Counted from the stretch's first letter, positions 1 through 13,124 are shown. The stretch: 64,000 bases of DNA from Medakamo hakoo (GCA_026636295.1 CP089460.1:861183-925182); one strand, 5' to 3'. Notes: generated by a model from the sequence alone, not told the origin. Made by a program: numbers and translations.

Positions 1-111
1 CATTCAAAACGTCCAGGCCGCGACAGCCCCGCGCGCTCCAGTCCAGTGGCGTCCTCACCCCCACCCCACCCCACCCACCCCCCACACACACCCCTCCGCC
101 CCATCCACCAG

Positions 112-3100
112 CGAGCTCTACACGCTCGAACACCTGCGCCGCCTGGCCACCTACCAGGCCGTCGGCCCCCTCCCCGACTCACACCCAAAGGTCTACTGCA
201 AGGACGTGCACGCCCAGCCCTGCGCCGCGTGCGCCACCTGCCACTTCTGCCGCCAGAAGACGGTCGACCCGAAGTCGTGGTGCCCGTGCGGCGCGGGCGC
301 CCGCCCGCCGCGCCCGGCGGGGCGGGGGCGGGGGCGGTGGTGCGGCCAGTGCCTGGCCAACCGCATGGGCCAAGCCCTGGAAGAAGTCCTGGCGGCGGCC
401 GCGCCCGGCGGGGCGGGGTGGCGGTGCCCGTGCTGCCTGGGGCTGTGCAACTGCTCCTCGCCCGGGTGCCTGCGCAAGCTGCACGGCCTCCGCGACACGG
501 GCCAGCTCGAATCGGAGGCGCGGGCGTACGGCTTCGCGTCCGTGGCGCACTACCTCGTCATCACCCAGCTGGCGGGTGAGGGGGAGGGCGGCGTCGGCGC
601 CGACCCGCCGCCGCTGCCGGCGGTGGCCGCGCTCGACGGCCCGCCGCTGCCTGGCAGCGCCGTCGTGCTCGCCGACGGCGACGCCCGCGCGCTCGCCGCC
701 GCTCGCGGGCGTGCTGCCGCCCGGGAGCGGGCCAAGCGGGCCGTCGCGGCCCAGCAGGCGGCGGTGCGGGCGGTGCTGGGGGATTTGCACGCGTTGGACG
801 TCGGCGGCGGTGGAGGGAGTGGGGGTGGTGGCGGTGGCGCGACCACCGCTGCCGCCGCCGCCGCCTCGGCCGCGACGGCCGCCGCCTGTCCGCCTCTCAT
901 CGCACCCGCCGCTCCCGAAGACCTGGGCTGGCACGCCCTGGACGAGGACGACGATGACGAGGAGGGGGACGACGACGACGGAGGGGTGGCGGCCGCCGCC
1001 GGTCCCGGGTCGCCGTCCGCCGCCGCTGCACCGCCGCCTTTCCCACGACCGCGGCCGCCACGCGTGCCTGCCGCCGAGCCTGCTGCCGCTTCCGCACCCC
1101 GGCCCGACCCGCCATCTGGCCTGCCGGCCACCGCGTCCTTCGCCGCCCGCGCCCAGGCGGCGCTGGGCGGGTTCGTGGTGGGTGGCGGCGGGCGGGGCGG
1201 GGCGGGCGAGCCGCCGCCCGCCCCCGCCCCGCGTGCACCCGCCCCGCCTCCTCCGACCGCCCTGCGCATCGATGGAGCGCTCATGGATGAAGGCGAGGAT
1301 GGCATGGACGACGACGGCGGCGCGCCTTGGAGCGCGGCGAGCGGGTGGGGCGGCGGCGGTGGGCGCGGGGACAGCGCGGCCGCCCCCGCCCCCGCCCGCC
1401 GCCGCGTCGGCGCGGCCGCCCCAGCCCTGCCCACCTTTGCGTCCGCGGGCGTGCGAGCCCGGCCGGCTGGGTTTGTGGTCGGGAGTGGGGGTGGTGGAGG
1501 CGGTGGCGGGCCGCGGCCGCGGTCGGCGGGCGGCGGTGGTGGTGGTGAGGCTGGCCCTCCGCAACAACCGGCTGCGCCCGCCCTGCCCGTGGCTCGGCCG
1601 TCGGGCGTGCAGGCACCCGCGCCGCCTCAGCCCGCCGCCCACCCGGCGCCGGCCGCGCCCGCCCCCCCTGCTCCCGCCGCCGCTGCCATGCCCGCCGCCG
1701 CCGCCTTTGCCCCTCCGCTCCCGCTCCCGCCCCCACCCGTGTCCGCGGGCGAGTATGGCGCCCTGCTCGCGCTGGCCCGCCAGGCCCTGGGCGCGTGGGG
1801 CTCGTCCGTCGCGGGCGACGCCTTGGGCGCGGCCGTCGCGGAGCTGCGGGCGTCCTTGCGTGCGCCCGTGGCCGTGCAGGATGATGGAGGGGGTGGGGGA
1901 GGCGCGCCCCGCCCCGCCTGCGCCCACGCCCTCACCGCCCAGGGCGCCCTGCGCGACGCGGCCGCCCTGCTAGCCGCGTACGCGGGCGCTGGACCGCCGT
2001 CCGACGCGGCGTACGAAGTCCCCGCCCGCCTCAGTGGGCGGGAGCCGTTTGCGGAGTGGGGCGGGAGCGGCGTGCTGGCCCGCACCGCCCTGCTGGGCGG
2101 CGCCCTGGCCGCGGCCGACGCCCTGGCCCGCCGGGCGTGCGACCCGGGCGCAGACGAACGGGACGCGGCCGCGCTGGCGGCCGGCGCGGCCGGCGTCGCC
2201 CGGTGCGTCCTGGGCTGGGTGGAGGCGCTGGTGGACGAGGCGGGCGCCGCCGCCGACGCGGCGGCGCGCCTGGGCCCGCTCGGCTGGGCTGGCGCCGCCC
2301 CCGCCCGCGTCGGCCCGCTCACCCTGGCGCCGGGCGACCCGGCGGATGCCGCCGCCGCCGCGCTGCGCGGCCTCCAAATCGGGGACGTCACGCTCGCGTG
2401 CCACGCGCTGGACTGGGCGGCCGCGCGGCTCGGAGGCCGGCGCGGTGCGGGGGGGCCGCACCCCTCCGCCGGCGGCTGCCCCCTCGCCGCCGCGCTGGCC
2501 TGCCCGTCCCTCGTGCGGCCGTTGCACCCGGCCCTGCCCGCCCACCGTGCCGTGCGGGAGCGGGCGCGGGCCGCGACGCACGCCCTGGTCGCCGCGGCGC
2601 GGGCGGACCTGGTGAGGAGCGGGGCTGGTCGCCCCGGCGCGACGCCTGCCACGCCCCTGCCGCCGTCCGTCCTCCGGGTCGCGGAGCTGGTCGCGGCCGT
2701 CGCCATTCCGGCCCTGGAAGCGGGCCTGGTGGCCGACTATCCCTTGCGCCGGTGTGGTGGCGGGTTCGGCGGCGGCGGCGGCGGCGGCGGAAACGCGGCA
2801 ACGACCGCCCTGCCGGGCGCGGCCCTGGCGGCCGCCGCCTCGGCTCGCGCCGGCCCCAAAGCCTGGCCGCCGTTGCCCTCCACCCCCACCCCGCCCGCGC
2901 CCGACGGCCTGGCATCCACGCGCGCCACGCTGTTGGCGGAATCGCACGGCTTCCTCGTGCTGACGGGGGCCGAGGCGCCGGGCACGCTGCTGGCGCGCGC
3001 GGCCGCGCCGTACTCGCCCGACCGCCTGTGGCGGGAGGCCGGGGCCGCCGCGCCGTACCGCGCCCTCGCCACGCACTACGCCGCTGTGGCCGCTCGTGTT

Positions 3101-6028
3101 GCGGCCGGGCCCCTGTTTGGCGGGGCGGCCGGCCTGGCAGGGCTGCGGCCGTGGCTCCGCTTTTGGCTGGCCGCGCTGGCAGAGCCGGGCGCGCGCGCCG
3201 CGGTGGCGGGCCTGACGGCTGCCCTGGCCGAAGCGCCCGGCGCGGCCTGGGCCTTTGCAGGGGCGGGCGACGTCACGCCCGCGCACCTGCTGGACGAGAA
3301 AAGCGCGCACGCCGCTCGCGCGGCGGTGGCGGGCGCGGTGCTGGGCGCCGTGCGCGCGCGGGAGGGGCCCGCGGCCGTGTCCGCCCTGGCCTGGGACCTG
3401 GCGCCCGTCCTGGCGCTGCGCGCCCGCGAAGCCGCCGCCGCCCGCCGGGCGCGTCGGTGGCGGGGCGGGGCGGTCGGCCTGTTGGCCGCCGCCGCCCGTG
3501 GCGCGGCGGCGGCCGACCCGTACAGGCGGGCGGGCGGCGGCGGCGGCAAGTCGCCGCTCGAGGCCGCGGTCGGCCTGTTGGCGGCCTGGGCGGGCGACGC
3601 GGCCGCGGATGCGCTGGACCTGGCGGCCGCGCGGACGGCGCGCACGGCGGCCGGGGCGGGAGGCGGCGGGCCGGCCGCCCCCGCCGCCGCCGCCGCCGTG
3701 CCCTCGGCCTCCGAGCTGGAGGCGGCCGCTTACCCGTCCGCCGTGTCCGCCACCGCGGCCGTCCTGCTGGCCGCGGGCGGCACGGACGGCGCCCCGCCTG
3801 CCTCCCTGGACTGCCTGGCGGTCCTGGCCGACGGCATGGCCGGGCGGGGTGGCGGGCGCGGGCCCGGCGGCGCGGGCGGGCTGGCGCCGCGTGCTGCGGC
3901 TGCGCTTGCGTCTGCGGGCGCGGCCGCGCTCGCTTCAGCGTCCGCCGGCCCGGCTCACAGCCCCCTGGCCCTGGCCCACCACCTCATTTCCGGCCCCTTG
4001 CGCCGCGCACTGGAAGCCTGCCACGTGCGTGGCTGCGCCGCCGCGGACGCTGGCGTGGCGGCGGCCCGGGTGACTGCCGCGCTCGTGTGCGAGCGGGGGT
4101 GGGCGGGCGGGGCGGACGCGCACGCCGGCCTGCGCACCCTGCTCCCGCCCGCCCTGGCGCCCTTCCTGGACGCGCTGTGTCCGGCCGGCGCGGCGCCCGG
4201 CGGGCCCGCCCTGCCCGCCCCAGCCCCGGCGGCGGCCGTGTTTGCCGGGTTGCGGGCGCTGCTGCGGGCGCACGGGGTGGTGGCCGGACCGGCGCCGGCC
4301 GCGCCGACCGACCCGCCGCCGCCGGCTCCTGCCTCCACCCTCAGCTACGTGGGTGGGCCGCTGGCGCGGGGGCAGCCGCTGCCGCCGGACCGTTTCGCGG
4401 GCGCACTCACCGCGTTCTGGCGGGCGGCGGCTGGCGCGGCCGCCGGCGTGGTTGTGTTTGCCCTCGGCGCCGAGGGCGGACCGTCCGACGACGCTGCCAT
4501 CCCACTCCTCACGCCGCACCGCGCCCGGGCGGCGCGTGGGGACCTGGCGGCTCTGTTAGGTGCGCCACGCCCGGCCCGCCCCACCGAAGCGAGCCTGCTG
4601 GCGGACGAGGGAGGCGGCGGCGGCGGCGGTGGTGGCGGCGGTGCGAGCACCGCCGCTCCATCCGGCGGCACCCGCCCGCCGCCCGACCCCACAGCGGCTG
4701 GCGAGCCGCCACCGCCGCCACCCGGCGACGCCGACTCTCCGGCCGCCCAAGCCGCCGCCTGGGCGGACGCGGCGGTCGAAGCGCTGGGCGTGGCGGCCGA
4801 CCTGGCCACTGCCGGGCGCCGGCCGGCCTGGGGGGAGGCCCTGCTTCTGGCCGTGCGGGCCGCGGTTGCCGACGCCGGCGGGCCGGCCGCCTCCCAGCCC
4901 GGTCCCCACCTGGCCCGCATCCTGGCCGCGTACGATGACGCGGCCACGGACGTGGCGGCGGGGTTGGACCCGAGCGGGGAGGATGGGCGGGTGTGGGCGC
5001 GGCTCGGCCGCAGCGGTGGGGGCGGGCGCACGCCGGCGCCGCCGCCCGACTCGACCGCCACCACCATTTCCACGCCCGCCGCCCTGGCCGCCGTCCCCAA
5101 GGGCGCGTGCCTCCCCGGTGCCCTGGACGGCGTGTGGGCGGTCGGCCCCGTCAAGCGCGGCGCGACCGCGGCCGGCCGGACCGGCGACGTCCGCTACCTC
5201 AACCTGCACTGGGGCGGGCCGGGCGGGCGCAAGGCCGCGGTCGTGTACTGGCCCGCGCCGCCGGTGGGCGGCGGCGAGGGGGCGTGCGCGTCCCCGCTGG
5301 ACGCGGACGTGGCGGCCCTGGGCGCGCTACCCGCCCCCGTGCGCGTGAGCGGGCTGGGCGTCGCGACGACAAAGGGGGCGGTGCCGATCCTCCAGGCGGG
5401 GCGCGGGGCGCGGATGGTCGGCCTGCCGCGGCCGGCGCTGCCTGCGGTCGGTCCGCCGGAGCCGGCGGCGCCCCGGCCGCGGCCGCGGGCGCCCCGGCTG
5501 CCGGTCGCGGGTGAGGGTGGTGGGGGAGAGGGTGGGGGAGAGGTCGCGCCGCGCGCGCCACCGCTGCCACCTCCACCGCCGCCCAGCCAGCCGTCGTCCC
5601 AACGCGTCGCCCGGGAGGAGGAGGAGGAGGAGGAGATGCCGCCGCCACCCCGCCCACCCCTCGCCGAGCTGGCGCCGGCGGACGTCGCGCACGCAGCTGC
5701 TCCGCGGGCGTCGACGCCGCCGCCCGCTCTCACCGAGCTGACGCCCGCCGCTTTCGCGCGCTTGACCGCTCCCCTCATCGCGGCCGGCCACGACCGGGGT
5801 GCCGCCGTGCGTGCCCTCATCGTCGTGCGTGGCCGGGCGGCGCGCGAGGATTTCCTGGCGGGCCGGCCGCTGCGGCCGCCGTGCGCGGATGGGGAAGGGG
5901 TGCTGGTCACGCGGGCGCTGGCGTACTTGGCGGGTGGTGGGGGTCGGGGTGGGGGCGGAGGTGGAGGGGGTGGGCAGCAGGTGGGTGGCCTGCCGCCGCC
6001 GCCGCCGCCGCCGCCGCACAATGCGTAG
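112..6028 (+). CDS. CDCA7/R1-type zinc-finger protein with very long low-complexity tail (5' partial)
   Basis: The visible exon follows an acceptor AG at 110-111 and runs unbroken to TAG at 6026-6028, about 1,971 residues. The first in-window methionine (206) is not the start, because the frame reads sensibly upstream of it (ELYTLEHLRRLATY); earlier exons lie off the left edge or within bases 1-45. Residues about 35-125 of the visible part match the zf-4CXXC_R1 domain of plant and animal CDCA7 proteins: CHFCRQKT, then WCGQCLANRMG, then CPCCLGLCNCS, and a closing TGQL...GF.SVAHYL. In that family the finger binds DNA or chromatin and works with HELLS/DDM1-type remodelers. The remaining ~1,850 residues are Ala/Gly/Pro-rich with acidic patches and helical Ala-rich stretches that I cannot assign. 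A 3-residue insertion separates CNCS from the next Cys. The finger call is firm; the single 5.9-kb exon rests on frame openness alone and could hide introns. Confidence 0.7.
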
Positions 6029-6166
6029 ATGGGACGGAGAGGGAGAGGTAGAAAGAAAAGAGAGGATGGAAAAAAAAAATGGGATGGATGGAGAGCATAG
6101 AGTGCAAAAAACGACGACAGGAGCACACAGAAGAAAAAAGAATCTCGCACACACACACACAGCATT

Positions 6167-6171
6167 TTACA
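6167..6171 (-). terminator. Putative TGTAA poly(A) signal of the peroxiredoxin gene
   Basis: On the minus strand TGTAA lies 134 nt past the peroxiredoxin stop. TGTAA is the usual polyadenylation element of chlorophyte nuclear genes. The motif is short, so chance occurrence is possible. Confidence 0.4.
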
Positions 6172-6305
6172 AGGCAGCGGAGAACAGGAGGGTGGCACGC
6201 CGCACGCTCCTTCCCCCCTTTTTTTTCCGCGCTTTGTTATTCTGCTTCATTTCACCCGGAAAAAAAGAACGCGTTTTTTCATCAAGCGCAACACCCCGCC
6301 CCACC

Positions 6306-7539
6306 TCACAGCGCCGAGAAGTAGTCCTTGGAGTCCTTGGGCGTCGGCTTCATGGTGGCGGCGCCAGGAGTCCAGCCCGCCGGGCACACCTCGTCCGGGT
6401 TGTTCTGGACGTGCTGCAGGGCCTGCAGGACGCGCAGCGTCTCGTCGACCGACCGGCCAAAGGCCAGGTTGTTGATGGTGCTGTGCTGGACGACGCCGTC
6501 CTTGTCGATGATGAACAGGCCGCGCAGGGCGACGCCGTCGGGCGACAGGACGCCGTACTCCTCCGCGATCGTGCGCTTCAGGTCGGACACCAGCGGGTAG
6601 GCCAGGTCGCCGACGCCGCCCTCCGTGCGTGGCGTCTGGATCCAGGCCAGGTGGGAGAACTGGGAGTCGACGGACACGCCCAGGACTTCCGTGTCCAGGG
6701 CCGCGAATTCTTTCATGCGGTCGGAGAAGGCCGTGATTTCGGTGGGGCAGACCTTTGGGGTGGGGGGGAGTGTTGGGGGCGGGAACTCGAATGAGTGATG
6801 GGATGGGGGATGGAAAAGCATCCCAGCCCTCTCCGCCCCCCTCGACGCCCCCTCCACCTCTCGAACAAAAAACTTACAAAAGTGAAGTCCAGCGGGTAGA
6901 AGAACAGGACGACGTACTTCTTGCCCTGTTGGTGGTTGTGCGGTTGTGCGTGCGTGTGCGTGAGTTTTGATGGACGGGAGAGGCTAGAAGGTTCAGCGAC
7001 CGCCGGTTGCGCGCCGCGCGTCTCGGTTTCCTTCCTTCCGTCCTCTCCACTTACCTTGTACTGGGACAGCGAAACCGGCACGAACTCCTGGTCAAAGACG
7101 GCTTCGGCCGTGAAGTCCGGGGCAGGGGAGCCGACGAGGGGAGCCTGTGCGGGAGGTGGGAGGGACGGGCGTGTGTGTGTGAGAGCGAATGGGGCTGCGC
7201 CACGCCGTTTGTGACGGCGACTTTTTTCCCGTCGACTTGCACGCTCGTGCACGGCTCACAGCCAGCTCATCAACCACAATGTGCTAGCCCAGCAAATTTT
7301 TTGAGCCCTCAAGCATGGCCATGACGGGTGATCACGCCGAGTGGGGACGCGGGTGGCCCGGCGTGCGGGCGATCGGCGCGGCACGCGAGCGGGGCCGTGA
7401 CCGCGCCGCAGACCATCGTCTCCAACTCTCAACTCACCGCCGCGCGGCAGACCAGGCCGCGGCGGGCCGAGCGGGCGGGCGCACGCGCACGGACGGCCGG
7501 GCGGGCGGTGGAGGACAGGGAGGCGCGGAGGGCCAGCAT
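6306..7539 (-). CDS. BAS1: Chloroplast 2-Cys peroxiredoxin
   Basis: Four exons on the minus strand (7539-7438, 7144-7055, 6925-6878, 6752-6306) give 228 residues; all junctions are GT-AG and in phase. Exon 1 encodes an Arg/Ala/Ser-rich plastid transit peptide ([14 protein letters not shown]..., ending near VCRAA). The mature protein starts [11 protein letters not shown] and carries the peroxidatic site FTFVCPTEI (Cys82; exons 3 and 4 join inside this motif) and the resolving site EVCPAGW (Cys203), followed by the YF-containing C-terminal helix of typical 2-Cys enzymes. The enzyme reduces H2O2 and alkyl hydroperoxides in the stroma using thioredoxin or NTRC. It is head-to-head with plastid ferredoxin, 177 bp apart. 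The family call is near certain; plastid location is inferred from the leader. Confidence 0.95.
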
Positions 7540-7716
7540 GGTTTTGTGGGAAGCGGGACGGGCGGAGAGAGAAGGGCCGTGGCTAGCTTTTTGCAGAGTG
7601 AAGCGCCGTGGTAGTAAAAAAAAAGAAAGCTGCACCCTCTCGGCGTCCCTCACACCACCATTCCCACCGCCCGCTGACAACTCCGTCCAACACCCCCGAC
7701 ACCCGCCCACACAACC
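7540..7716. promoter_or_regulatory. Shared divergent promoter, peroxiredoxin/ferredoxin
   Basis: The 177 bp between two divergent start codons must hold both 5' UTRs and both promoters. It contains a run of nine A near 7617 with a T5 tract upstream, and two CCGTGG-TAG-like direct copies, but no clear TATA box. Confidence 0.5.
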
Positions 7717-8987
<1,271 letters not shown>

Positions 8988-9879
8988 GCGGGGTGAACAC
9001 ACCCTCGCGCGGTGCTGCGGCTGCCTTTTTTTTTGAATGCGCATTCCCTTGAATGAGGAAAGCGGGAGTGGGAGGGCGGTGCTGTAGGCGTGGGGGCGCG
9101 GATTCCTTGTCTGCGTCCCTCGCCCGCATGCTACGCGCGCGCGAGAGGCGGGTGACAGGCAAAGGGTGTGCGGGGCAAGGAGCGGGCGCGCGCGCCTTCC
9201 CTTGTCCGCCCCCTTGCACTCTCCTGACCGCGTGTGTGTGCGCGTGCGCGCGCGCCCTTCCTCTTCCCTCTTTCTTCTTCTTTACAAACGACTCGCCGTC
9301 CGTCAAAAGAAGGAATGGGGGGGTGAGCTGTGCCTGGTGCGTGGTGTGTGCGCTGCGCGCCTTTGTCCCGTCCCCGGACGAGCACAGGCTCGCACGCACG
9401 GTGCGCGTGCATAGGCAATCATCACACCCCGGCCCTTTTGGACCGGTCCGGGCCGAATCCCATCCAAAAGGCGAAGAGATTTTCAAATGGAAAAAAAATG
9501 AGGGGGTGGGTGGGATGCGAGAGCGCGCCCGAGCGGGGGGTGGGGGTTTCCTTGTGGCCTGGGGACGGGGCGACGACAGGCGGTGAGGAGGGCTGGGTGG
9601 GTCTTTCCTCCCGCTGCCCCCCTCTCCGCCCGGTCGACCTGTCCGGCTCCTTGTAACACGCATCCTTTTCCGCGGGCGTCTCCCCGCCCCCCTCCCCCTC
9701 GGAAGAGAGAAAAAAAACTCGCGTCTCCAGAGCAGGCAACCCACCCCGGTCGCGCTGTTTCTCTCCTCGCGCCTGGGACTTGCTCTCCAGCAGCAGGCGA
9801 CCGCCCGCCGGCCCCGAGAGACTCTCGCCCCCACCCTCCCTCCCTCTCAAAGCAACGCACGCGCACATACCGCCCCCCG
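8988..9879. other. Convergent spacer after ferredoxin
   Basis: These 892 bp between two converging genes show no convincing coding frame. They contain TGTAG at 9083-9087 (candidate ferredoxin poly(A) element), alternating CG/TG tracts near 9225-9255, and a hairpin at 9434-9471 followed by locally A-rich sequence. Confidence 0.5.
9434..9471. repeat. 9-bp inverted repeat (hairpin)
   Basis: CCTTTTGGA and TCCAAAAGG form a perfect 9-bp stem around a 20-nt loop. It sits in a gene-free convergent spacer. No family was recognised. Confidence 0.45.
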
Positions 9880-11057
9880 TCACTTGCCACCCACCGCCCC
9901 GACACTCGCCGACGCGACGGCCGACGTCACCGTCAGCGCCGCCGTCAGCCCTCCCACAATGCCGGCGGGAGACAGCGTCGCCGCGCCCAGGTCCGCCGGC
10001 CAGGCAGGCGGCGGCCCGCCGGGCAGCCCCGGCAGCGGCAGGCCCACCGCCACGCTCTCGGCCGACGGGGCGGCGCGGCCACCGCCGGGCGAGGACACAA
10101 GGTACGGGCCGCAGTGCGCGTCCACCAGGACGGCCGGCGCGTCCGCCTCCAGGTCGCACCGGGCCGGCAGGAGGCGGGCCTTGGCCGACGGCGACGCGCA
10201 GCGCACCGGGTGTGGGGGCAGGGCGTCGGCCTCGCACCGGGCGCCGACGACGTCGACGACCAGGGCCGGGCCGCGGCACTGCGTGGGCATGCGCGCGCGA
10301 AAGGGGCGGGAGGGCGACGGGCCGCCATTGACGGACGACGGCAGTTTGAGGACGCGGGACGCGGAGCACTGGAAGGGGCCCGCCGGCGCGGCGGCGGCGG
10401 CGGCGGCGGAGCCGGAGCCCGTAGTGGCGGCGGCGGCGGCGGCGGGGGTGAGGCCGCCCGCGGCCGCCGACGCGGTCGCGGCCAGGCCGGCCGTGACGGA
10501 CGCGGACGCGCCGCCGCCGCCGCCAGGGGTGGGAGGGGGGCCTTCACCCTTGAGGAATTGGCCCAACCAGGTCTCCAGGTTGGTGGTCAAGGCTGCGGGT
10601 GAGGGGCAGGGGGCGCGGGGGTGAGAGGCGTGGCGCGCAGCGCGCGTGGACGGGGAGGGGGAGGGAGGGGGGCGGGTGTGTGGGTGGGTGGGCGTGGCGG
10701 TCGGCCAACCCTTCCGGCGCGCGCGGCCCCGAAAGGGGAGACGCACACCCTCCCCCCCTGTGCCCCCCGCACAAACACGCGCTGTCCCTCACCACACGTC
10801 GCGGTGACCACCTGCCCCAGCTCCGACACGGCCGAACTGGACGTGGCGGCCGTGCCACCCCGCCCGCCCAGGCGCTCCAGGAGCGCGCGCAGGGACGGCG
10901 AACAGCCGACGGCCGCGACGGCCGACCCGGCGGCCGCGGCCGCGTTCGCGCTGGCGCCGCGGGCCAGGGGCAGCCACCAGGGGGCGGACGGAGCCGCGGA
11001 CGCGGATGCCGCGACTGCAGCCAGCAGGGCCAAGGCCAGGACGGGAGACGGGCGCAT
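9880..11057 (-). CDS. Secreted Cys-containing protein of unknown function
   Basis: Two exons (11057-10793, 10592-9880) give 325 residues. The N-terminus MRPSPVLALALLAAVAASASA is a clear signal peptide. A second hydrophobic Ala/Val/Thr-rich stretch at the C-terminus (from about LSPAGIVGGLTAALTV to the end) could be a GPI-anchor signal or membrane tail. Between them are an Ala/Gly/Pro linker (about residues 105-165) and a Cys-containing segment with about seven Cys in 100 residues (PFQCSAS, PTQCRG, ARCEAD, VRCASP, ARCDLE, AHCGPY). The intron phase closes (G split across the junction). I do not recognise the family; a cell-surface role is inferred from topology only. It is divergent from the ceramide synthase gene. 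Confidence 0.65.
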
Positions 11058-11446
11058 GGGTGAAAATGAAGGAAGAGGACGGCGGGTGTGGCTGGCTGGC
11101 TGGCTGGCCAGGGGGGTCCAGTCTCTGTGGGGGGCCAGAGTCCCCTACAGAGCCCCGTTTGCGCGGCTGCCGACGTGCCTTTTTATTTTCTCCCCCCGCC
11201 TCGCCGCCCCGTGCGTGAGATCGATCTCCGCTGTCGGCCAGCCCACGCTCGCGCACAGGAGCCTTGTTCCGAGCCCTCACGCATCGCGCGTGACCGGAGC
11301 GCGGGGACGAGACGAGCGTGAGGGGCCGCATTCGCAGCGCCGCGAACGAAAGCGCACGCAAGCGCGACGGCCGGGCCCCTCCCCCGCGCACCCACTCCGC
11401 CCTGTGCCCTTTCCAACCGCCTCGCACGCACGCACGCACGCCCCAC
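11058..11446. promoter_or_regulatory. Divergent promoter region, secreted orphan/ceramide synthase
   Basis: These 389 bp hold GGCT tandem copies (about 11089-11106), an imperfect hairpin at 11123-11152 with 10-11 bp arms, and a perfect 12-bp palindrome at 11217-11228. No TATA box is evident. Confidence 0.45.
11217..11228. promoter_or_regulatory. 12-bp perfect palindrome in divergent promoter
   Basis: GAGATCGATCTC reads identically on both strands, as expected for a dimeric regulator site. It lies between two divergent genes; function is inference. Confidence 0.3.
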
Positions 11447-12949
11447 ATGGACCTGACCCGCCCCCGCTTCTACGCGGCCACCTTGGTCCGCGAACTCACC
11501 GACGCGGGCGCAGGCATCGCGTCCGCCGCGTCGGCCGCCCTAAAAAACGGCGACCCGCTGTCGTTGCTGGACAGCCGGCACGGCGTCTACGCCGCCGCGC
11601 TCGCCGCCACCGTCGCCTGGCCGGCCGTGCGGGCCGCGTTCACGGCGTGCATTTCAGACGTGCGTGTGCTTGACTGAAGAGTGTGGAGGAGCCGCGTGCG
11701 TGCTTTTCGGCTCCCAGCCCTCACACACCGCCCCTGCCCCCCAACCACACGACAGCCGCTCGGCCGGCGGGCCATCATCCGGCCCACGGCCGCGCCCGCC
11801 GCGACGTCGCGGAGAGGGAAAGCCAACGGCACCTCCTCCTCCAGACAGGTCGTCACGCCCACCCAGAAGCAGCTGGACCGCCTGTTCAAGTGGAATGGTG
11901 CGTGGTTGGGTGCGCGGGACGGGGGGGGGGGGAGAGGGCGGGTGGTGAGAGCAAAGGACACACAGCCTCACACAGTGACCACCCTCTCCCCCCCACCCCC
12001 ACCCCCCCACCCACATACAACCAAAACAGAGTCCGCCTGGAAGCTGGCGGTCTACGCGGCCTTTGTGACCGTCGCCATCGCCGCCACGTACAAGGACAAG
12101 TGAGTGAAGGCGGGGCAGGAGGAGGGCGGCGCGCGGGAAGCCGCGCGCGACGTGCGGCCCCCTCCGGCCTCTCTCACCCCCAACCCGGCCCGTCCACCCC
12201 GCCCCGGCACAGATTCTTCCTGCACACGCCCGACTTTTGGCGCGGCTGCTTCGCCTTCCCGCCCTGCAACTACAACCCGGGCCGGGGCATTGCCCTGCTG
12301 TACGTGTTTGAGCTCAGCTTTTACTTGCAGGTGAGCGTGGTGGCGGCGGCAGAGCACAAGCAAAGCAAGAGCAAAAGGCGTGTGGCTCCGTCCTAGCCCA
12401 TCCCCCACCTTCACCCCGCGCCCCACGCCCCTCCCCTCCCTCCCACTCGCTGTGCGTCAGGCCATCCCCGCCCTCGCCTTTTACGACGTCCGCCGCAAGG
12501 ATTTCGCCGAGCTCATGGCCCACCACATCGCGACGGTGGGGCTCGTGCTCTATTCCTGGCACGTCAACTTCTCGCGCGTCGGCGCGATGACGTTCCTGGC
12601 GCACGACACCAACGACATTTTCTTGGAGGGCGCCAAGCTGGCGCGGTACGCCCGCAATGAAGCCGCGGCGACGGGGCTGTTTGCCAGCTTTGCCGCCTCC
12701 TGGTTTGTGACCCGCCTCTTCTACTTCCCGGGCTGGATCATTTGGACGGCGTGGCACGACCCGGCGACGCGGATCGCGCTGCCGTACGGGATCGACCCCG
12801 ACCCGCACTTCATGGCCTTCCAGTCCATGCTCTTTTTCCTGTTGGCCCTGCACGCGTACTGGTCGTACCTGATCCTCAAAGTGCTGGCCAAGGCGCTGAA
12901 GGGCAAGGTGGAGGACGTGAGGGAGGACGACGACTCGGACAGTGATTGA
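11447..12949 (+). CDS. LAG1: Ceramide synthase (LAG1/TLC family)
   Basis: Five exons (11447-11659, 11756-11897, 12030-12099, 12213-12330, 12461-12949) encode 343 residues with every junction in phase. The TLC domain carries the Lag1 signature: YDVRRKDFAELMAHHIATV with the essential His pair at 202-203, then FLAHDTNDIFLEGAKLARY with the conserved acidic residues. Several hydrophobic helices precede and follow it, and the tail is acidic (EDVREDDDSDSD). The enzyme N-acylates sphingoid bases with acyl-CoA in the ER. No homeobox-like insert is present, as in plant and fungal forms. Confidence 0.95.
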
Positions 12950-13119
12950 GGGTGTGGGGGGTGGGGGCGGGCGGGTGAGGGGGTTGTAGGCGAGGAGGGT
13001 GCGCGCCGACCTGCTGCCTCTGCTCTCGTCCCTCCCCCTCACTCACGCGGCCCGCGGGCCTCTGGGGCACGGGACCGCCCGCCCAGGAAAGCACAGCGCC
13101 CCCTTCTCTTCAAACCCAA

Positions 13120-13124
13120 TTACA
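13120..13124 (-). terminator. Putative TGTAA poly(A) signal of ROMO1
   Basis: On the minus strand TGTAA occurs 61 nt past the ROMO1 stop, in the expected position for a chlorophyte polyadenylation element. Confidence 0.4.

Noticed and set aside
2056-4938. 960-codon Arg/Gly-rich frame overlapping the CDCA7-like gene
   Set aside because: Composition is that expected of an out-of-frame reading of Ala-rich codons; the finger-containing frame is the real one.
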